This document shows positions 6,240-14,231 of a stretch of 33,393 bases of DNA, piece by piece (positions within the stretch are counted from its first letter, which is position 1; every line of letters begins with the position of its first letter). Location of the stretch: assembly GCA_905214675.1 (NCBI GenBank), contig CAJMMS010000016.1, forward strand, positions 1-33,393. The letters run 5' to 3'. This DNA comes from an uncultured bacterium. GTDB taxonomy: Bacteria; Bacillota; Clostridia; Lachnospirales; Lachnospiraceae. Under the pieces are notes generated by a model. It did no database searches. It was not told the DNA's origin and saw nothing but the letters and a program-made list of their open reading frames with translations. The position numbers and the translations under genes were made by a program.

Positions 6240-8301
6240 CTGCAAAACCCGAAAAATCCAGATAGCGGTTCAGCTCTTCTGTCCCAGGAAGTACAAATTC
6301 TCCTTCTGAAAAAACCGGTATTTTTCTGCCGTCTTTACATTCCACTTCAATGCTTCCCAGTTCATCATATGGAATGGTAATATCCAGATGATGTCCAAAA
6401 TACGCTTTTCCCGGATCCTCTTTTCGCAAAATGGAAATCTCATTATCTCTTGCGATGATCTCTTTTTTATCCGGGTTGTAAACCGGTGTATCTTCCGCCC
6501 AGCTATAGCAGGTATCTCCTACTGCAAAATGTGGTCCTGTCTTTTCTGCGATCAGGATTGGCAGTTTTCCTTCGATATGATACGCTCTTGCCATCGCATA
6601 AGCTGCTGTATTGGTTCCGATCGCAAATTCCCCGATTGGCAGTGTTTCATGGTTTGCCAGCACATTTTCACGGACGTAATTCTGATTTTCTTCTGGCTGT
6701 TCAAAATTCTTGCAGGTATATGCTTTTACCATACCATCTTCAAATTCCAGATGGAGTTTTTCGTATTTCAGGCCTTCCAGATAAACCTTGCATGCCTCAA
6801 GGACACCACAGGTTCCCGTCAGTACCGGGGAGGTAAAGACTTCGCCGACCGGAATGTTGACATCTGCCACACAGTTTTCAAAATTGGTCTGGCTCTTTGG
6901 ATCATCCAGCTTATGCAATGCAATGTGCATATCGGTATGATTTTCCCCTTTTCCCAGCACATGTACGCTCTCGCCCTGATCCAGGGCATCGATCATTTTT
7001 TGCTGGATATCCGCATAAAGCTGATAATCAAGCGTATTGATCCTTATCGTTTCCCTGAAAATTTCTTCGAACTGTGCTCCTATTTCCGGCACCGGAAAAG
7101 CAATGATCGTGAAGCTGCGTTCCTTCCCTATTATATAGCGGTTCGTGATCTGTACCGCTTCATTATCCATCTGTGTCTGGAGTTTTTTCTGTTTATCCGA
7201 TAAATAATAGGCTTCCTTCTTTGCCTGTGGATAAAACTCTGTTTCACCAAACGTATCGATACATGCCGGACCTGCATGTCCTTTTGCCAGTGTTTTGTAT
7301 GTCTCATAAGCAGAGCGCATCACACCAAGGCGGCGTTCCATAAACGCCTTATCCAGATAAACTGCCTGGTCTGCCCGGTGGTCATAATCAAACTGACGGT
7401 TCGGGACTGCCCCGTAATAACCGATCCGGTGTACTCCTTTCCGGTTGATTCGTTCGGCTGCCGCACGGTAAATGATTGGTTTTAATCCCATTTTTTCAAA
7501 ATTGCAGATTGCCTTTCGTACCATACGTTCAAAGCCAATCTGATAACGGATATTGACGGTCTGCTTTTTCGAGAGGTCTTTTCCCCCAAGTACAAATCCG
7601 ATCCGGTAGCCTTCTGTAAAGGTATCTGCCATCTTTTCTATCGTCTCTTCATCCAGATGGTTCATAAATTCTGCCATTTTCTGTTCATTTTCCGTGATGT
7701 ATTCACCATACTGATAAAGATAGCGAAGATCCGTAAGATCCGATTCCATCACGATCTTTACTGCAAAATCCAGTGTTGGATCTACCGCCTCACGGATACG
7801 GTGTGCCACGGTAATCTCACTGTAATCACTTTCAAACCAGTAAAGGATCTGCTGGATCCTTCGATAACCCGGAAGTTCTTCTCCCTCAAAACAGTTGTAC
7901 ACTTCGATCAGCAGTTCCTGCAGGATCACTTTTTCTTCCAGCCGCTGTTCAAATGTATAGGGAATCAGTGCATACAGTTCTGTATACAGAAAGCTCAGGA
8001 TCCGCCCGTGGATCTCCCCAAGCTCTGCCACTGCATACTGCGGATTGCCGTAGCTGTGAGCATAGTTTTCCGGAAGAATATCTTCATAAAGACTTTTGTT
8101 TTGTTTCTGCCATTGTTCCAGCGTGTAATGTTTCGTTTTTCCCTGCCGGATTTCTTTGTATAACGCATCCATTTTTATAACAAAAGAAGCCGTTTTTCTG
8201 AAATATTCTCCAAACGGCTCCTGTGCGGTATGTTCTTTTGTTATGGATGTCAGTCGTTCCACCGCGAGTGCATCGCGTTCTTCTAATAAAGTCATATCCA
8301 T
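6217..8301 (-). CDS. M29-family metalloaminopeptidase with long N-terminal extension
   Basis: 694 residues from ATG 8301, which is preceded by AGGCGGTG; an in-frame TTG at 8334 would add eleven residues. The C-terminal half matches the M29 (AmpS/aminopeptidase T) family, whose members are about 410 residues. The probable two-metal ligands are E487 (PVGEVFTSP), E558 (IGEFAIGTN), H591 (GPHFAVGDT), and H638/D640 (FGHHLDITI), in the family's order and roughly its spacing. About 230 further N-terminal residues are mostly helical and have no family I recognise. There is no signal peptide, so it is probably cytosolic and removes N-terminal residues from peptides. It lies between the pyrE-linked small genes and the purine block, and its 3' end contains the purine promoter. 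Confidence 0.8.
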   Translation of the reverse strand: MDMTLLEERDALAVERLTSITKEHTAQEPFGEYFRKTASFVIKMDALYKEIRQGKTKHYTLEQWQKQNKSLYEDILPENYAHSYGNPQYAVAELGEIHGRILSFLYTELYALIPYTFEQRLEEKVILQELLIEVYNCFEGEELPGYRRIQQILYWFESDYSEITVAHRIREAVDPTLDFAVKIVMESDLTDLRYLYQYGEYITENEQKMAEFMNHLDEETIEKMADTFTEGYRIGFVLGGKDLSKKQTVNIRYQIGFERMVRKAICNFEKMGLKPIIYRAAAERINRKGVHRIGYYGAVPNRQFDYDHRADQAVYLDKAFMERRLGVMRSAYETYKTLAKGHAGPACIDTFGETEFYPQAKKEAYYLSDKQKKLQTQMDNEAVQITNRYIIGKERSFTIIAFPVPEIGAQFEEIFRETIRINTLDYQLYADIQQKMIDALDQGESVHVLGKGENHTDMHIALHKLDDPKSQTNFENCVADVNIPVGEVFTSPVLTGTCGVLEACKVYLEGLKYEKLHLEFEDGMVKAYTCKNFEQPEENQNYVRENVLANHETLPIGEFAIGTNTAAYAMARAYHIEGKLPILIAEKTGPHFAVGDTCYSWAEDTPVYNPDKKEIIARDNEISILRKEDPGKAYFGHHLDITIPYDELGSIEVECKDGRKIPVFSEGEFVLPGTEELNRYLDFSGFAVDNERKY

Positions 8302-8332
8302 TTTCACCGCCTGTTTCTTTTTATTTCCAGTC

Positions 8333-8355
8333 AAGCGGATATTCGCAATCCGCTT
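8333..8355. other. Perfect 8-bp stem-loop before the aminopeptidase gene
   Basis: AAGCGGAT (8333-8340) and ATCCGCTT (8348-8355) form a perfect stem with a seven-base loop, 32 bases before the aminopeptidase start and just after the DUF6142-like gene. No T-run follows on the minus strand, so termination would be weak. It may be an mRNA processing or stability element separating the small-gene segment from the aminopeptidase gene. Confidence 0.5.
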
Positions 8356-8370
8356 TGCTACTTGATTTGG

Positions 8371-8685
8371 TTAAATTCCTATCAAAATCACAAATACCCA
8401 CAAAGCGAGCATGATTCCATTTAATATTGCTCCAACCTTTGCAAAAAGGTAACGTACATTGTCCTCTGCAAATCCCATCAGACCGAAAACCACACCACAC
8501 AGTGCAAACACGATTCCAAGCAGTCCGATGCTGCCAAGATAAATACCGCCCTGTCCGTCCAGATAGTATGCCAGCCATGCAAGCACTCCGAATATGATCA
8601 GAGACAGTATGCCCAGTACCGTGGAAAGTACACCTTTTCCGGAATGTTTTTCTTTTGCAAAAGAGTACATGCGCTTTTTAGCCAT
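8371..8685 (-). CDS. Small three-helix membrane protein (DUF6142-like)
   Basis: 104 residues. A basic N-terminus (KKRMYSFAKEKHSGKG) is followed by three hydrophobic helices at about 20-42, 48-72 and 83-104. It resembles the DUF6142 family of small clostridial membrane proteins; that name is from memory of the family's look and not from a search. The start is ATG 8685 with AGGAG upstream. It overlaps the end of the VanZ-like gene by eight bases, so the two are translationally coupled. Function unknown. Confidence 0.75.
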   Translation of the reverse strand: MAKKRMYSFAKEKHSGKGVLSTVLGILSLIIFGVLAWLAYYLDGQGGIYLGSIGLLGIVFALCGVVFGLMGFAEDNVRYLFAKVGAILNGIMLALWVFVILIGI

Positions 8686-9139
8686 AAATTCTTCTCCTTA
8701 TCTTATTACAGAAGTAAAACAGCAGATAGCCGGCCACACCTCCCAGCGTATTCAACAGCAGATCATCCACATCAAAGCTTCCCACCTTCCAGACAAGCTG
8801 TATGATCTCAACACACAGACTGAACTCGAAGCTAAGAAGCAGGATACGCACAAAAGAGCCTGTTTTCGGCCAGATGACCGGAAGGATCATTCCAAAAGGA
8901 ATGAACCCGATCACATTTCCTGCCAGATTGCAGAATACTGCAAAGGTGCCGAGCGTTTCTCTGTGTACCCAGAATCTTTGTATCTCCCGAAATGGCTTGA
9001 GATTGTAGGCGTAAGTCCTTCCTTCTATCGCCCTGCCATATCCTTCCGCAAAAAACAGAAAATACGTCAGAGCCAGCATATACGCAAAAAACAGCACGGC
9101 ACCCAGTATCCTTATTTTCTTTTTTGTCTCCTTCTTCAT
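8678..9139 (-). CDS. VanZ-like family membrane protein
   Basis: 153 residues with four hydrophobic helices (about 10-30, 68-92, 95-117 and 124-146). The VanZ-like signature is visible as GNVIGFIPFGMILP in helix 2 and DVDDLLLNTLGGVAGY before and into helix 4. In VanA-type enterococci VanZ gives low-level teicoplanin resistance, but most chromosomal relatives are of unknown function, so this should not be read as a resistance call. It starts four bases after the stop of a 50-codon gene and overlaps the start of the DUF6142-like gene. Its own ribosome binding site is weak, which suggests coupling. Confidence 0.85.
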   Translation of the reverse strand: MKKETKKKIRILGAVLFFAYMLALTYFLFFAEGYGRAIEGRTYAYNLKPFREIQRFWVHRETLGTFAVFCNLAGNVIGFIPFGMILPVIWPKTGSFVRILLLSFEFSLCVEIIQLVWKVGSFDVDDLLLNTLGGVAGYLLFYFCNKIRRRIYG

Positions 9140-9143
9140 AAGA

Positions 9144-9296
9144 TCAGATCAATACCTGACTTTTGCATTTCAGAAGTCTTGCACCATTTACGATCATCAT
9201 AACTCCGGCTGAGATCCCGGTTACCAGAACTACAATCCCTACTGCAAGACTTGCCGCGCCGGTGCCTCTGATCGTCTTAAAAATCTTTTCGTTCAT
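9144..9296 (-). CDS. 50-residue single-helix membrane micro-protein
   Basis: A short frame from ATG 9296 to TGA 9144. An excellent AAAGGAGG lies six bases before the ATG. The protein begins MNEKIFKTIRGTG, continues with one strongly hydrophobic Gly/Val/Ile helix (about 14-37), and ends in a basic tail (NGARLLKCKSQ). The clean ribosome binding site, correct charge bias and tight packing (32 bases after pyrE, four before the VanZ-like start) argue for a real gene. I do not recognise a characterised family. Placement suggests cotranscription with the pyrimidine genes and the two following membrane-protein genes. Confidence 0.75.
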   Translation of the reverse strand: MNEKIFKTIRGTGAASLAVGIVVLVTGISAGVMMIVNGARLLKCKSQVLI

Positions 9297-9328
9297 GAAA
9301 AGCCTCCTTTTCACCGCTTTGCCCAGGA

Positions 9329-10009
9329 TTATTTTGCTCCGTACTGTGCGTAATATGCATCGATTGCTGCCTTGAGTGTATCATCAATGATCACTTTTCC
9401 ATTATATTCCCGGTTGTACAGATGCTCTACTACATCCTGCATATTTACGATCGCCGCGGTCTCAAAACCGTAAAGATCTTTTACCTCATCCAGGGCACAT
9501 TTCTCTCCGCCCTTTCCGACTTCCATACGGTCAAGAGAAACCATCAGACCAACGATCGTCACATCGGCTGCTCCCTTTACCTTCGGAACCGTCTCTTCCA
9601 TAGATTTACCGGAAGTTGTTACGTCCTCGATCATGATCACGCGGTCACCGTCTTTTAACTTGCTTCCAAGAAAGCTTCCCTTATCTGCACCGTGGTCTTT
9701 TTCTTCTTTACGGTCAGAGCAATAGCGTACTTCTTTGCCGTAAAGCTCGCTGTATGCGATGGCTGTCACAACACCAAGCGGGATTCCTTTGTAAGCCGGT
9801 CCGAACAGTACGTCGAAGTCATCGCCATACCGGTCATGGATCGCTTTTGCATAATATTCACCCAGTTTCTTTAACTGAGAACCGGTCACATAAGCTCCGG
9901 CATTCATAAAGAATGGAGATTTTCTTCCGCTCTTCAGTGTGAAATCACCGAACTTTAATACATCACAATCTACCATAAATTCAATAAATTCCTGTTTATA
10001 CTGTTCCAT
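9329..10009 (-). CDS. pyrE: Orotate phosphoribosyltransferase
   Basis: 226 residues. It joins orotate to PRPP, giving orotidine 5'-phosphate. The PRPP-binding motif VIMIEDVTTSGKS (about 125-137) and the VLFGPAYKGIPLG loop (about 65-77) are clear. ATG 10009 is preceded by AAGGAGA and lies 11 bases after the pyrD stop. It is the last pyrimidine enzyme gene of the block; three small membrane-protein genes follow in the same orientation without a terminator I can see. Confidence 0.96.
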   Translation of the reverse strand: MEQYKQEFIEFMVDCDVLKFGDFTLKSGRKSPFFMNAGAYVTGSQLKKLGEYYAKAIHDRYGDDFDVLFGPAYKGIPLGVVTAIAYSELYGKEVRYCSDRKEEKDHGADKGSFLGSKLKDGDRVIMIEDVTTSGKSMEETVPKVKGAADVTIVGLMVSLDRMEVGKGGEKCALDEVKDLYGFETAAIVNMQDVVEHLYNREYNGKVIIDDTLKAAIDAYYAQYGAK

Positions 10010-10020
10010 TTCTTATCTCC

Positions 10021-10935
10021 TTACTGCACGGCACCGATCAGTTCCCTGATATCGGATACGTTCTGTGCTCTCATATATGCTTCGATCCCTTCGGCCACTT
10101 TGACGGTTGTCATCGGATCGATAAAGTTTGCGGTTCCTACGGACACGGCGGTCGCTCCCGCCAGGATAAACTCCAGGGCATCCTCTGCATTCATGATGCC
10201 GCCCATACCAATGATCGGAAGGCGTACTGCCTGTGCAGTCTGATATACCATACGCACAGCAACCGGTTTGACTGCCGGACCGGACATACCTCCGGTCTTA
10301 TTTGCCAGAACAAACTTTCTGCGATTGATGTCAATCTTCATACCGGTCAGCGTGTTGATCAGAGAAAGTGCGTCTGCACCGCCGGCCTCTGCTGCCCTTG
10401 CCGTCTCCGTGATATCAGTCACGTTCGGGCTGAGCTTCATGATCACCGGCTGTTTTGCCACACGTTTGATCGCTTTCGTAATATCCTCAACCGATTTTGG
10501 ATTCTGTCCAAACGCAATGCCGCCTTCTTTGACGTTCGGGCAGGAGATGTTGATCTCCAGCAGATCCACCGGCTCGTCTGCCAGTCTCTCTACAACTTCA
10601 CAGTAATCTTTTGTACTCTTCCCGCAGACATTGACCACGATTTTGGTATCGTACTGTTTCAGAAACGGAATGTCGCGTTTTACAAATACATCAATGCCCG
10701 GATTCTGAAGTCCGATGGCATTCAACATACCGCCGTAAACTTCTGCCACACGCGGAGTCGGATTACCTGGCCACGGTACATTTGCCACCCCCTTTGTGAC
10801 AACTGCACCAAGCTTTGACAGATCTACAAATTCACTGTATTCTGCCCCGGAGCCAAAGGTTCCGGATGCTGTCATGACCGGATTTTTCAGTTCAACTCCG
10901 GCGATATTTACGCTTGTACTTATCTTTGTGCTCAC
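10021..10935 (-). CDS. pyrD: Dihydroorotate dehydrogenase, class 1B catalytic subunit
   Basis: 304 residues. It oxidises dihydroorotate to orotate using FMN. The catalytic cysteine of class 1 enzymes is C132 in INISCPNVKEGG, and pairing with pyrK marks it as the NAD-linked class 1B form. It starts at GTG 10935 and overlaps the pyrK stop by four bases (GTGA). GGAGGTG five bases upstream supports the GTG. Together with PyrK it forms the cytosolic alpha2-beta2 enzyme that passes electrons to NAD+, which suits an anaerobe. Confidence 0.96.
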   Translation of the reverse strand: MSTKISTSVNIAGVELKNPVMTASGTFGSGAEYSEFVDLSKLGAVVTKGVANVPWPGNPTPRVAEVYGGMLNAIGLQNPGIDVFVKRDIPFLKQYDTKIVVNVCGKSTKDYCEVVERLADEPVDLLEINISCPNVKEGGIAFGQNPKSVEDITKAIKRVAKQPVIMKLSPNVTDITETARAAEAGGADALSLINTLTGMKIDINRRKFVLANKTGGMSGPAVKPVAVRMVYQTAQAVRLPIIGMGGIMNAEDALEFILAGATAVSVGTANFIDPMTTVKVAEGIEAYMRAQNVSDIRELIGAVQ

Positions 10936-11711
10936 AGTTCCACCTCCGTTGCCAGAAATACCGGTCCGTCTTTGCAGACACGTTTGTTATGTACATGGGA
11001 ATGATCATCTATTTCCTTTGACTGGCAGACGCAGGCAAGGCAGGCACCAATGCCGCATGCCATACGCTCTTCCATGGAAATCCAGCACTCGATATCCTGT
11101 TCCTGTGCATAGGCTTTCAGTGCACGGAGCATCGGAGTCGGTCCGCAGGCATAGATCACATCTGCGGTAAGTTTGTTCTCACGGATCGCATCCAGTACAT
11201 TTCCCTTTGTACCAACGCTGCCATCCTCAGTTGCCGCATAAAATCCCGCATTCTGCTCCAGCTCTTCTCTTAAGAACAGTTTGTCATCGCGGTATCCGGC
11301 GATCACCGTCTTTTCACCCGGAAGCTGTTTGGAAAGCTCAACCATCGGCGGGATACCGATGCCGCCGCCGATCAGAAATACTTTTTTGCCTTCTGCACGT
11401 TCAAGTGGAAATCCATTTCCGAGCGGCCCTAAAATCTCAATCTTATCGCCTTTGTTATACTGTGCAAACTCCGCCGTTCCTTTTCCTGCCACACGGTAAA
11501 CGATACGAAGTGCTTTTTTTTCCTTATCAATCTCGCACAGACTGATCGGACGCGGCAGAAGTCTGCTGCCATCGTTGCTGTATACGGAAATAAACTGTCC
11601 CGGAACAGCATTTTCTGCGATCTTGTCTGTCTGAAGCCACATACTGTAAATATCAGGAGCGATGCACTCCTGGCTTAAAACTTCTGCAAGTTCTTTATAT
11701 TTGCCAGCCAT
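10932..11711 (-). CDS. pyrK: Dihydroorotate dehydrogenase electron transfer subunit
   Basis: 259 residues of the ferredoxin-reductase fold. The flavin-binding segment RPISLCEI (about 54-61) and a nucleotide loop FLIGGGIGIPPM (about 112-123) are followed by [2Fe-2S] cysteines C219, C224, C227 and C246. The last spacing is somewhat longer than in the Lactococcus PyrK. It carries FAD and the iron-sulfur cluster and links PyrD to NAD+. A GAGG lies upstream of ATG 11711. It overlaps pyrD by four bases and follows pyrF after 56 bases that form a stem-loop. Confidence 0.96.
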   Translation of the reverse strand: MAGKYKELAEVLSQECIAPDIYSMWLQTDKIAENAVPGQFISVYSNDGSRLLPRPISLCEIDKEKKALRIVYRVAGKGTAEFAQYNKGDKIEILGPLGNGFPLERAEGKKVFLIGGGIGIPPMVELSKQLPGEKTVIAGYRDDKLFLREELEQNAGFYAATEDGSVGTKGNVLDAIRENKLTADVIYACGPTPMLRALKAYAQEQDIECWISMEERMACGIGACLACVCQSKEIDDHSHVHNKRVCKDGPVFLATEVEL

Positions 11712-11729
11712 ATTAAAATCCTCATTTCT

Positions 11730-11767
11730 TTTTCTGTAATAATTCCTCTCTGACGAAATACAGAAAA
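11730..11767 (-). other. Intercistronic stem-loop between pyrF and pyrK
   Basis: TTTTCTGTA (11730-11738) and TACAGAAAA (11759-11767) make a perfect nine-base stem with a 20-base loop directly after the pyrF stop codon. It is A/T-rich and lacks a run of T after the stem, so termination would be weak. A role in mRNA processing or relative expression of pyrF and pyrK is an inference. Confidence 0.5.
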
Positions 11768-12697
11768 TTATTTTGCTCTCTCAAGTGCACTTCCGATGTC
11801 CGCGATCATTGCTTCAACAGCAGCTCTGGATGCCTCAGCGAAATGCTCCTCGCCGTATTTTGCGTACTGTTCCTGTTTGTAAGCTGCAATGATTCCTCTG
11901 GATGAGTTTACGATCGCACCCAGTCCGTCCTCGTTAAAGAAATGTACCAGATCGGCTCCTTTTCCGCCCTGTGCACCGTATCCCGGTACCAGGATAAAGG
12001 ACTTCGGCATGATCTTACGCAGCACTTTTCCCTGTTCCGGATAAGTCGCTCCGACAACGGCTCCGACATAGCTGTAATCATCGCCCATGCACTCTTCGCC
12101 CCATTTTGCAACCTGTTCACCAACCAGCTCGTAGAGCGGACGGCCGTCGATCAGACGATCCTGGAACTCACCGCTTGACGGATTGGAAGTCTTGACAAGG
12201 ATGAACAGACCCTTTTTCTCCTCTTTGCAGACATCTACAAACGGTTTTACACCGTCGGTTCCAAGGTATGGATTGACCGTAACAAAATCTTCGTCAAATC
12301 CTGCAAAGCTGTTGCTGCCAACTTTGACCTTTCCGAGATGTCCGACCGCATAAGCTGCGGATGTCGATCCAATATCGCCTCGTTTGATATCGCCGATCAC
12401 AACAAGATCTTTGGATTTGCAGTAATCTACCGTCTTTTTAAATGCCACAAGACCTGGAATACCGAACTGTTCGTACATGGCGATCTGCGGTTTTACTGCC
12501 GGGATCAGATCGTACACATGGTCTACGATCTCTTTGTTGTACTGCCAGATGGCTTCTGCTGCCCCTTCCAGTGTCTCACCGTGTTCTTCAAACGCACGTT
12601 TCTGGATATGAGCCGGTACATAGGAAAGCATCGGATCGAGTCCTACCACGATCGGTGCATGTGTTTTCTGGATCTTCTGGATCAATTTCTGAATCAT
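11768..12697 (-). CDS. pyrF: Orotidine 5'-phosphate decarboxylase (long, type 2 form)
   Basis: 309 residues, the long form found in many Clostridia and actinobacteria, against about 235 for the short type. It decarboxylates OMP to UMP. The catalytic Asp-Lys-Asp array is at VIGDIKRGDIGSTS, preceded by the VGLDPML segment near the N-terminus. The phosphate-binding end is in ILVPGYGAQGG, with SSRGI closer to the C-terminus. It lies 20 bases downstream of pyrC in the same orientation. Confidence 0.96.
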   Translation of the reverse strand: MIQKLIQKIQKTHAPIVVGLDPMLSYVPAHIQKRAFEEHGETLEGAAEAIWQYNKEIVDHVYDLIPAVKPQIAMYEQFGIPGLVAFKKTVDYCKSKDLVVIGDIKRGDIGSTSAAYAVGHLGKVKVGSNSFAGFDEDFVTVNPYLGTDGVKPFVDVCKEEKKGLFILVKTSNPSSGEFQDRLIDGRPLYELVGEQVAKWGEECMGDDYSYVGAVVGATYPEQGKVLRKIMPKSFILVPGYGAQGGKGADLVHFFNEDGLGAIVNSSRGIIAAYKQEQYAKYGEEHFAEASRAAVEAMIADIGSALERAK

Positions 12698-12717
12698 AAT
12701 CTTATCCTCTCTTTTGC

Positions 12718-13995
12718 TTATTTATCTTTGTAAACCACTTTTCCGTCGCAGATCGTCACTTTGACTTTACCTCGTACGGTTCTGCCGTGGAACGGTGTAT
12801 TGCGTCCTTTGGATGCGAAGGTGTTTTTATCGATCACATACTCTTCGTTCGGATCAATGATGACCACATCGGCAATCTTGCCCTCTGCAAGGGAACCTTT
12901 GTCCAGTCCTAAAATCTTTGCCGGATTGTAACTCATCTTTTCTGCCATCTGCATCGGTGTGAGGTACTCTTTTTCTACCAGTTCACTGATGGTAAGTGGA
13001 ACGGCTGTCTCCAGTCCGACAATGCCAAACGGTGCTGCCGTAAAGGAGCGTCTCTTTTCCTCTTCGCTGTGCGGTGCATGGTCGGTCGCGATCACATCCA
13101 TAATGTCATCACGCAATCCACGTTTTAAGGCATCAACGTCTTTTTTCGTACGCAGCGGCGGGTTCATTTTATAGTTCGCATCACTGGCATCGACATCTTT
13201 GGATGTCAGGGTAAAATGATGCGGGCATACCTCTGCCGTCACATGTATGCCATGTTTCTTTGCATGCTTGACGATCTCCACACTTCCGTAAGTGGAGCAG
13301 TGGCACAGATGCAGATGTGCTCCGGTCTCTCCTGCCAGCATCACATCCCGCACGGCGATAATGTCCTCAACGGCATTGCTGATACCGCGCAGTCCCTGTT
13401 TGCGGATGTATTCGTCGTCGTTTGCCACACCGCCGTCCACAAGGTCAATGTCCTCGCAGTGTGCCATAACCGGAATCCCGCACTCTGCTGCGATCTTCAT
13501 TGCTTCCTTGCAGAGCAGGGAATCCATAACCGATTTGCCATCCTCGCTGATCGCCGGGGAACCTTCTGCCACCATAGACGGTATATCGGAAAGTTCCTTT
13601 CCTTTCTGTCCTTTTGTGATCGCTCCTGCCTGCAGCACATGGATCGGTGCATTCATCTTTGCTTTGTTGTGTACATAGCGGATATTCAGTCTGTCATCCG
13701 TCACTGGCTTTGTATTTGGCATCGCCAATACTGTCGTAAATCCTCCGTGTGCTGCTGCCATCGCTCCTGTCTCAACTGTTTCCTTATAAGTCTGTCCAGG
13801 ATCTCTCAAATGAACATGCAGGTCGATCAGACCAGGCATCACGTAACAGCCGTCTGCATCGATCACTTCGTCTGCCTTTTCTTTTATCTCCTGCTCTACT
13901 TTTACGATCTTATCCTCCTGGATCAGGATATCATACCGGCCATCTTTTCTGGTGTCCGGATCGATCACTCTGCCGTTTTTAATCAGTATACTCAT
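12718..13995 (-). CDS. pyrC: Dihydroorotase (class I)
   Basis: 425 residues. It cyclises carbamoyl-aspartate to dihydroorotate. The zinc-binding H60-x-H62 lies in LIDLHVHLRDPGQTYKET, followed by MAHCEDIDLVD, HLHLCHCST and ATDHAPHSEEEK. Length and motifs fit the class I (Bacillus-type) enzyme. ATG 13995 has AAAGGA about nine bases upstream. It is the first gene of the pyrimidine block behind a sigma-A promoter. The leader is only about 60 bases, and I see no PyrR-type antiterminator/terminator, so control by PyrR attenuation at this site is not supported. Confidence 0.96.
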   Translation of the reverse strand: MSILIKNGRVIDPDTRKDGRYDILIQEDKIVKVEQEIKEKADEVIDADGCYVMPGLIDLHVHLRDPGQTYKETVETGAMAAAHGGFTTVLAMPNTKPVTDDRLNIRYVHNKAKMNAPIHVLQAGAITKGQKGKELSDIPSMVAEGSPAISEDGKSVMDSLLCKEAMKIAAECGIPVMAHCEDIDLVDGGVANDDEYIRKQGLRGISNAVEDIIAVRDVMLAGETGAHLHLCHCSTYGSVEIVKHAKKHGIHVTAEVCPHHFTLTSKDVDASDANYKMNPPLRTKKDVDALKRGLRDDIMDVIATDHAPHSEEEKRRSFTAAPFGIVGLETAVPLTISELVEKEYLTPMQMAEKMSYNPAKILGLDKGSLAEGKIADVVIIDPNEEYVIDKNTFASKGRNTPFHGRTVRGKVKVTICDGKVVYKDK

Positions 13996-14060
13996 CTTTC
14001 GGATTCCTTTCTGTAAAATATCCTAAGGTATGCCATGCACACCCCTGCTTTCTTCTATCC

Positions 14061-14089
14061 ATTCTATCATACCATAGGAAATGCCGCAA
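14061..14089 (-). promoter_or_regulatory. Promoter of the pyrC-pyrE block
   Basis: Minus strand TTGCGG (14084-14089), 17 bases, TAGAAT (14061-14066). An overlapping TATGAT lies five bases further upstream. It faces away from the promoter at 14138-14166, with about 50 bases between the two -35 boxes. Confidence 0.65.
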
Positions 14090-14137
14090 ACCTTTTTTCT
14101 GTAACCTTTTACCGGAAGCATTCCTGAACGTGCCACC

Positions 14138-14166
14138 TTGATTTTTGTAAAAGCAGATGCTATGAT
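14138..14166 (+). promoter_or_regulatory. Promoter of the radical SAM / DUF4364 genes
   Basis: TTGATT (14138-14143), exactly 17 bases, TATGAT (14161-14166), about 65 bases before the radical SAM start. It matches sigma-A consensus in five positions of each hexamer. Confidence 0.7.
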
Positions 14167-14231
14167 AAAGTTCAAGGAAAACGCACGTACGCTCTGGCAT
14201 ACGAAGCGTCTATAGCACGGAGGTATCTCTT

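Noticed and set aside
6388..7203. 271-codon plus-strand frame opposite the M29 peptidase
   Set aside because: Antisense shadow; the peptidase frame carries the metal ligands and a ribosome binding site.
8678..9139. Glycopeptide resistance gene vanZ
   Set aside because: Only the VanZ-like fold is supported. No other van genes are present and the context is a pyrimidine operon.
13216..14016. 266-codon plus-strand frame opposite pyrC
   Set aside because: Antisense shadow of pyrC with Cys/His-rich composition and no start signals.
13996..14060. PyrR-type attenuator in the pyrC leader
   Set aside because: The leader is only about 60 bases and contains no antiterminator/terminator pair or recognisable PyrR-binding hairpin.
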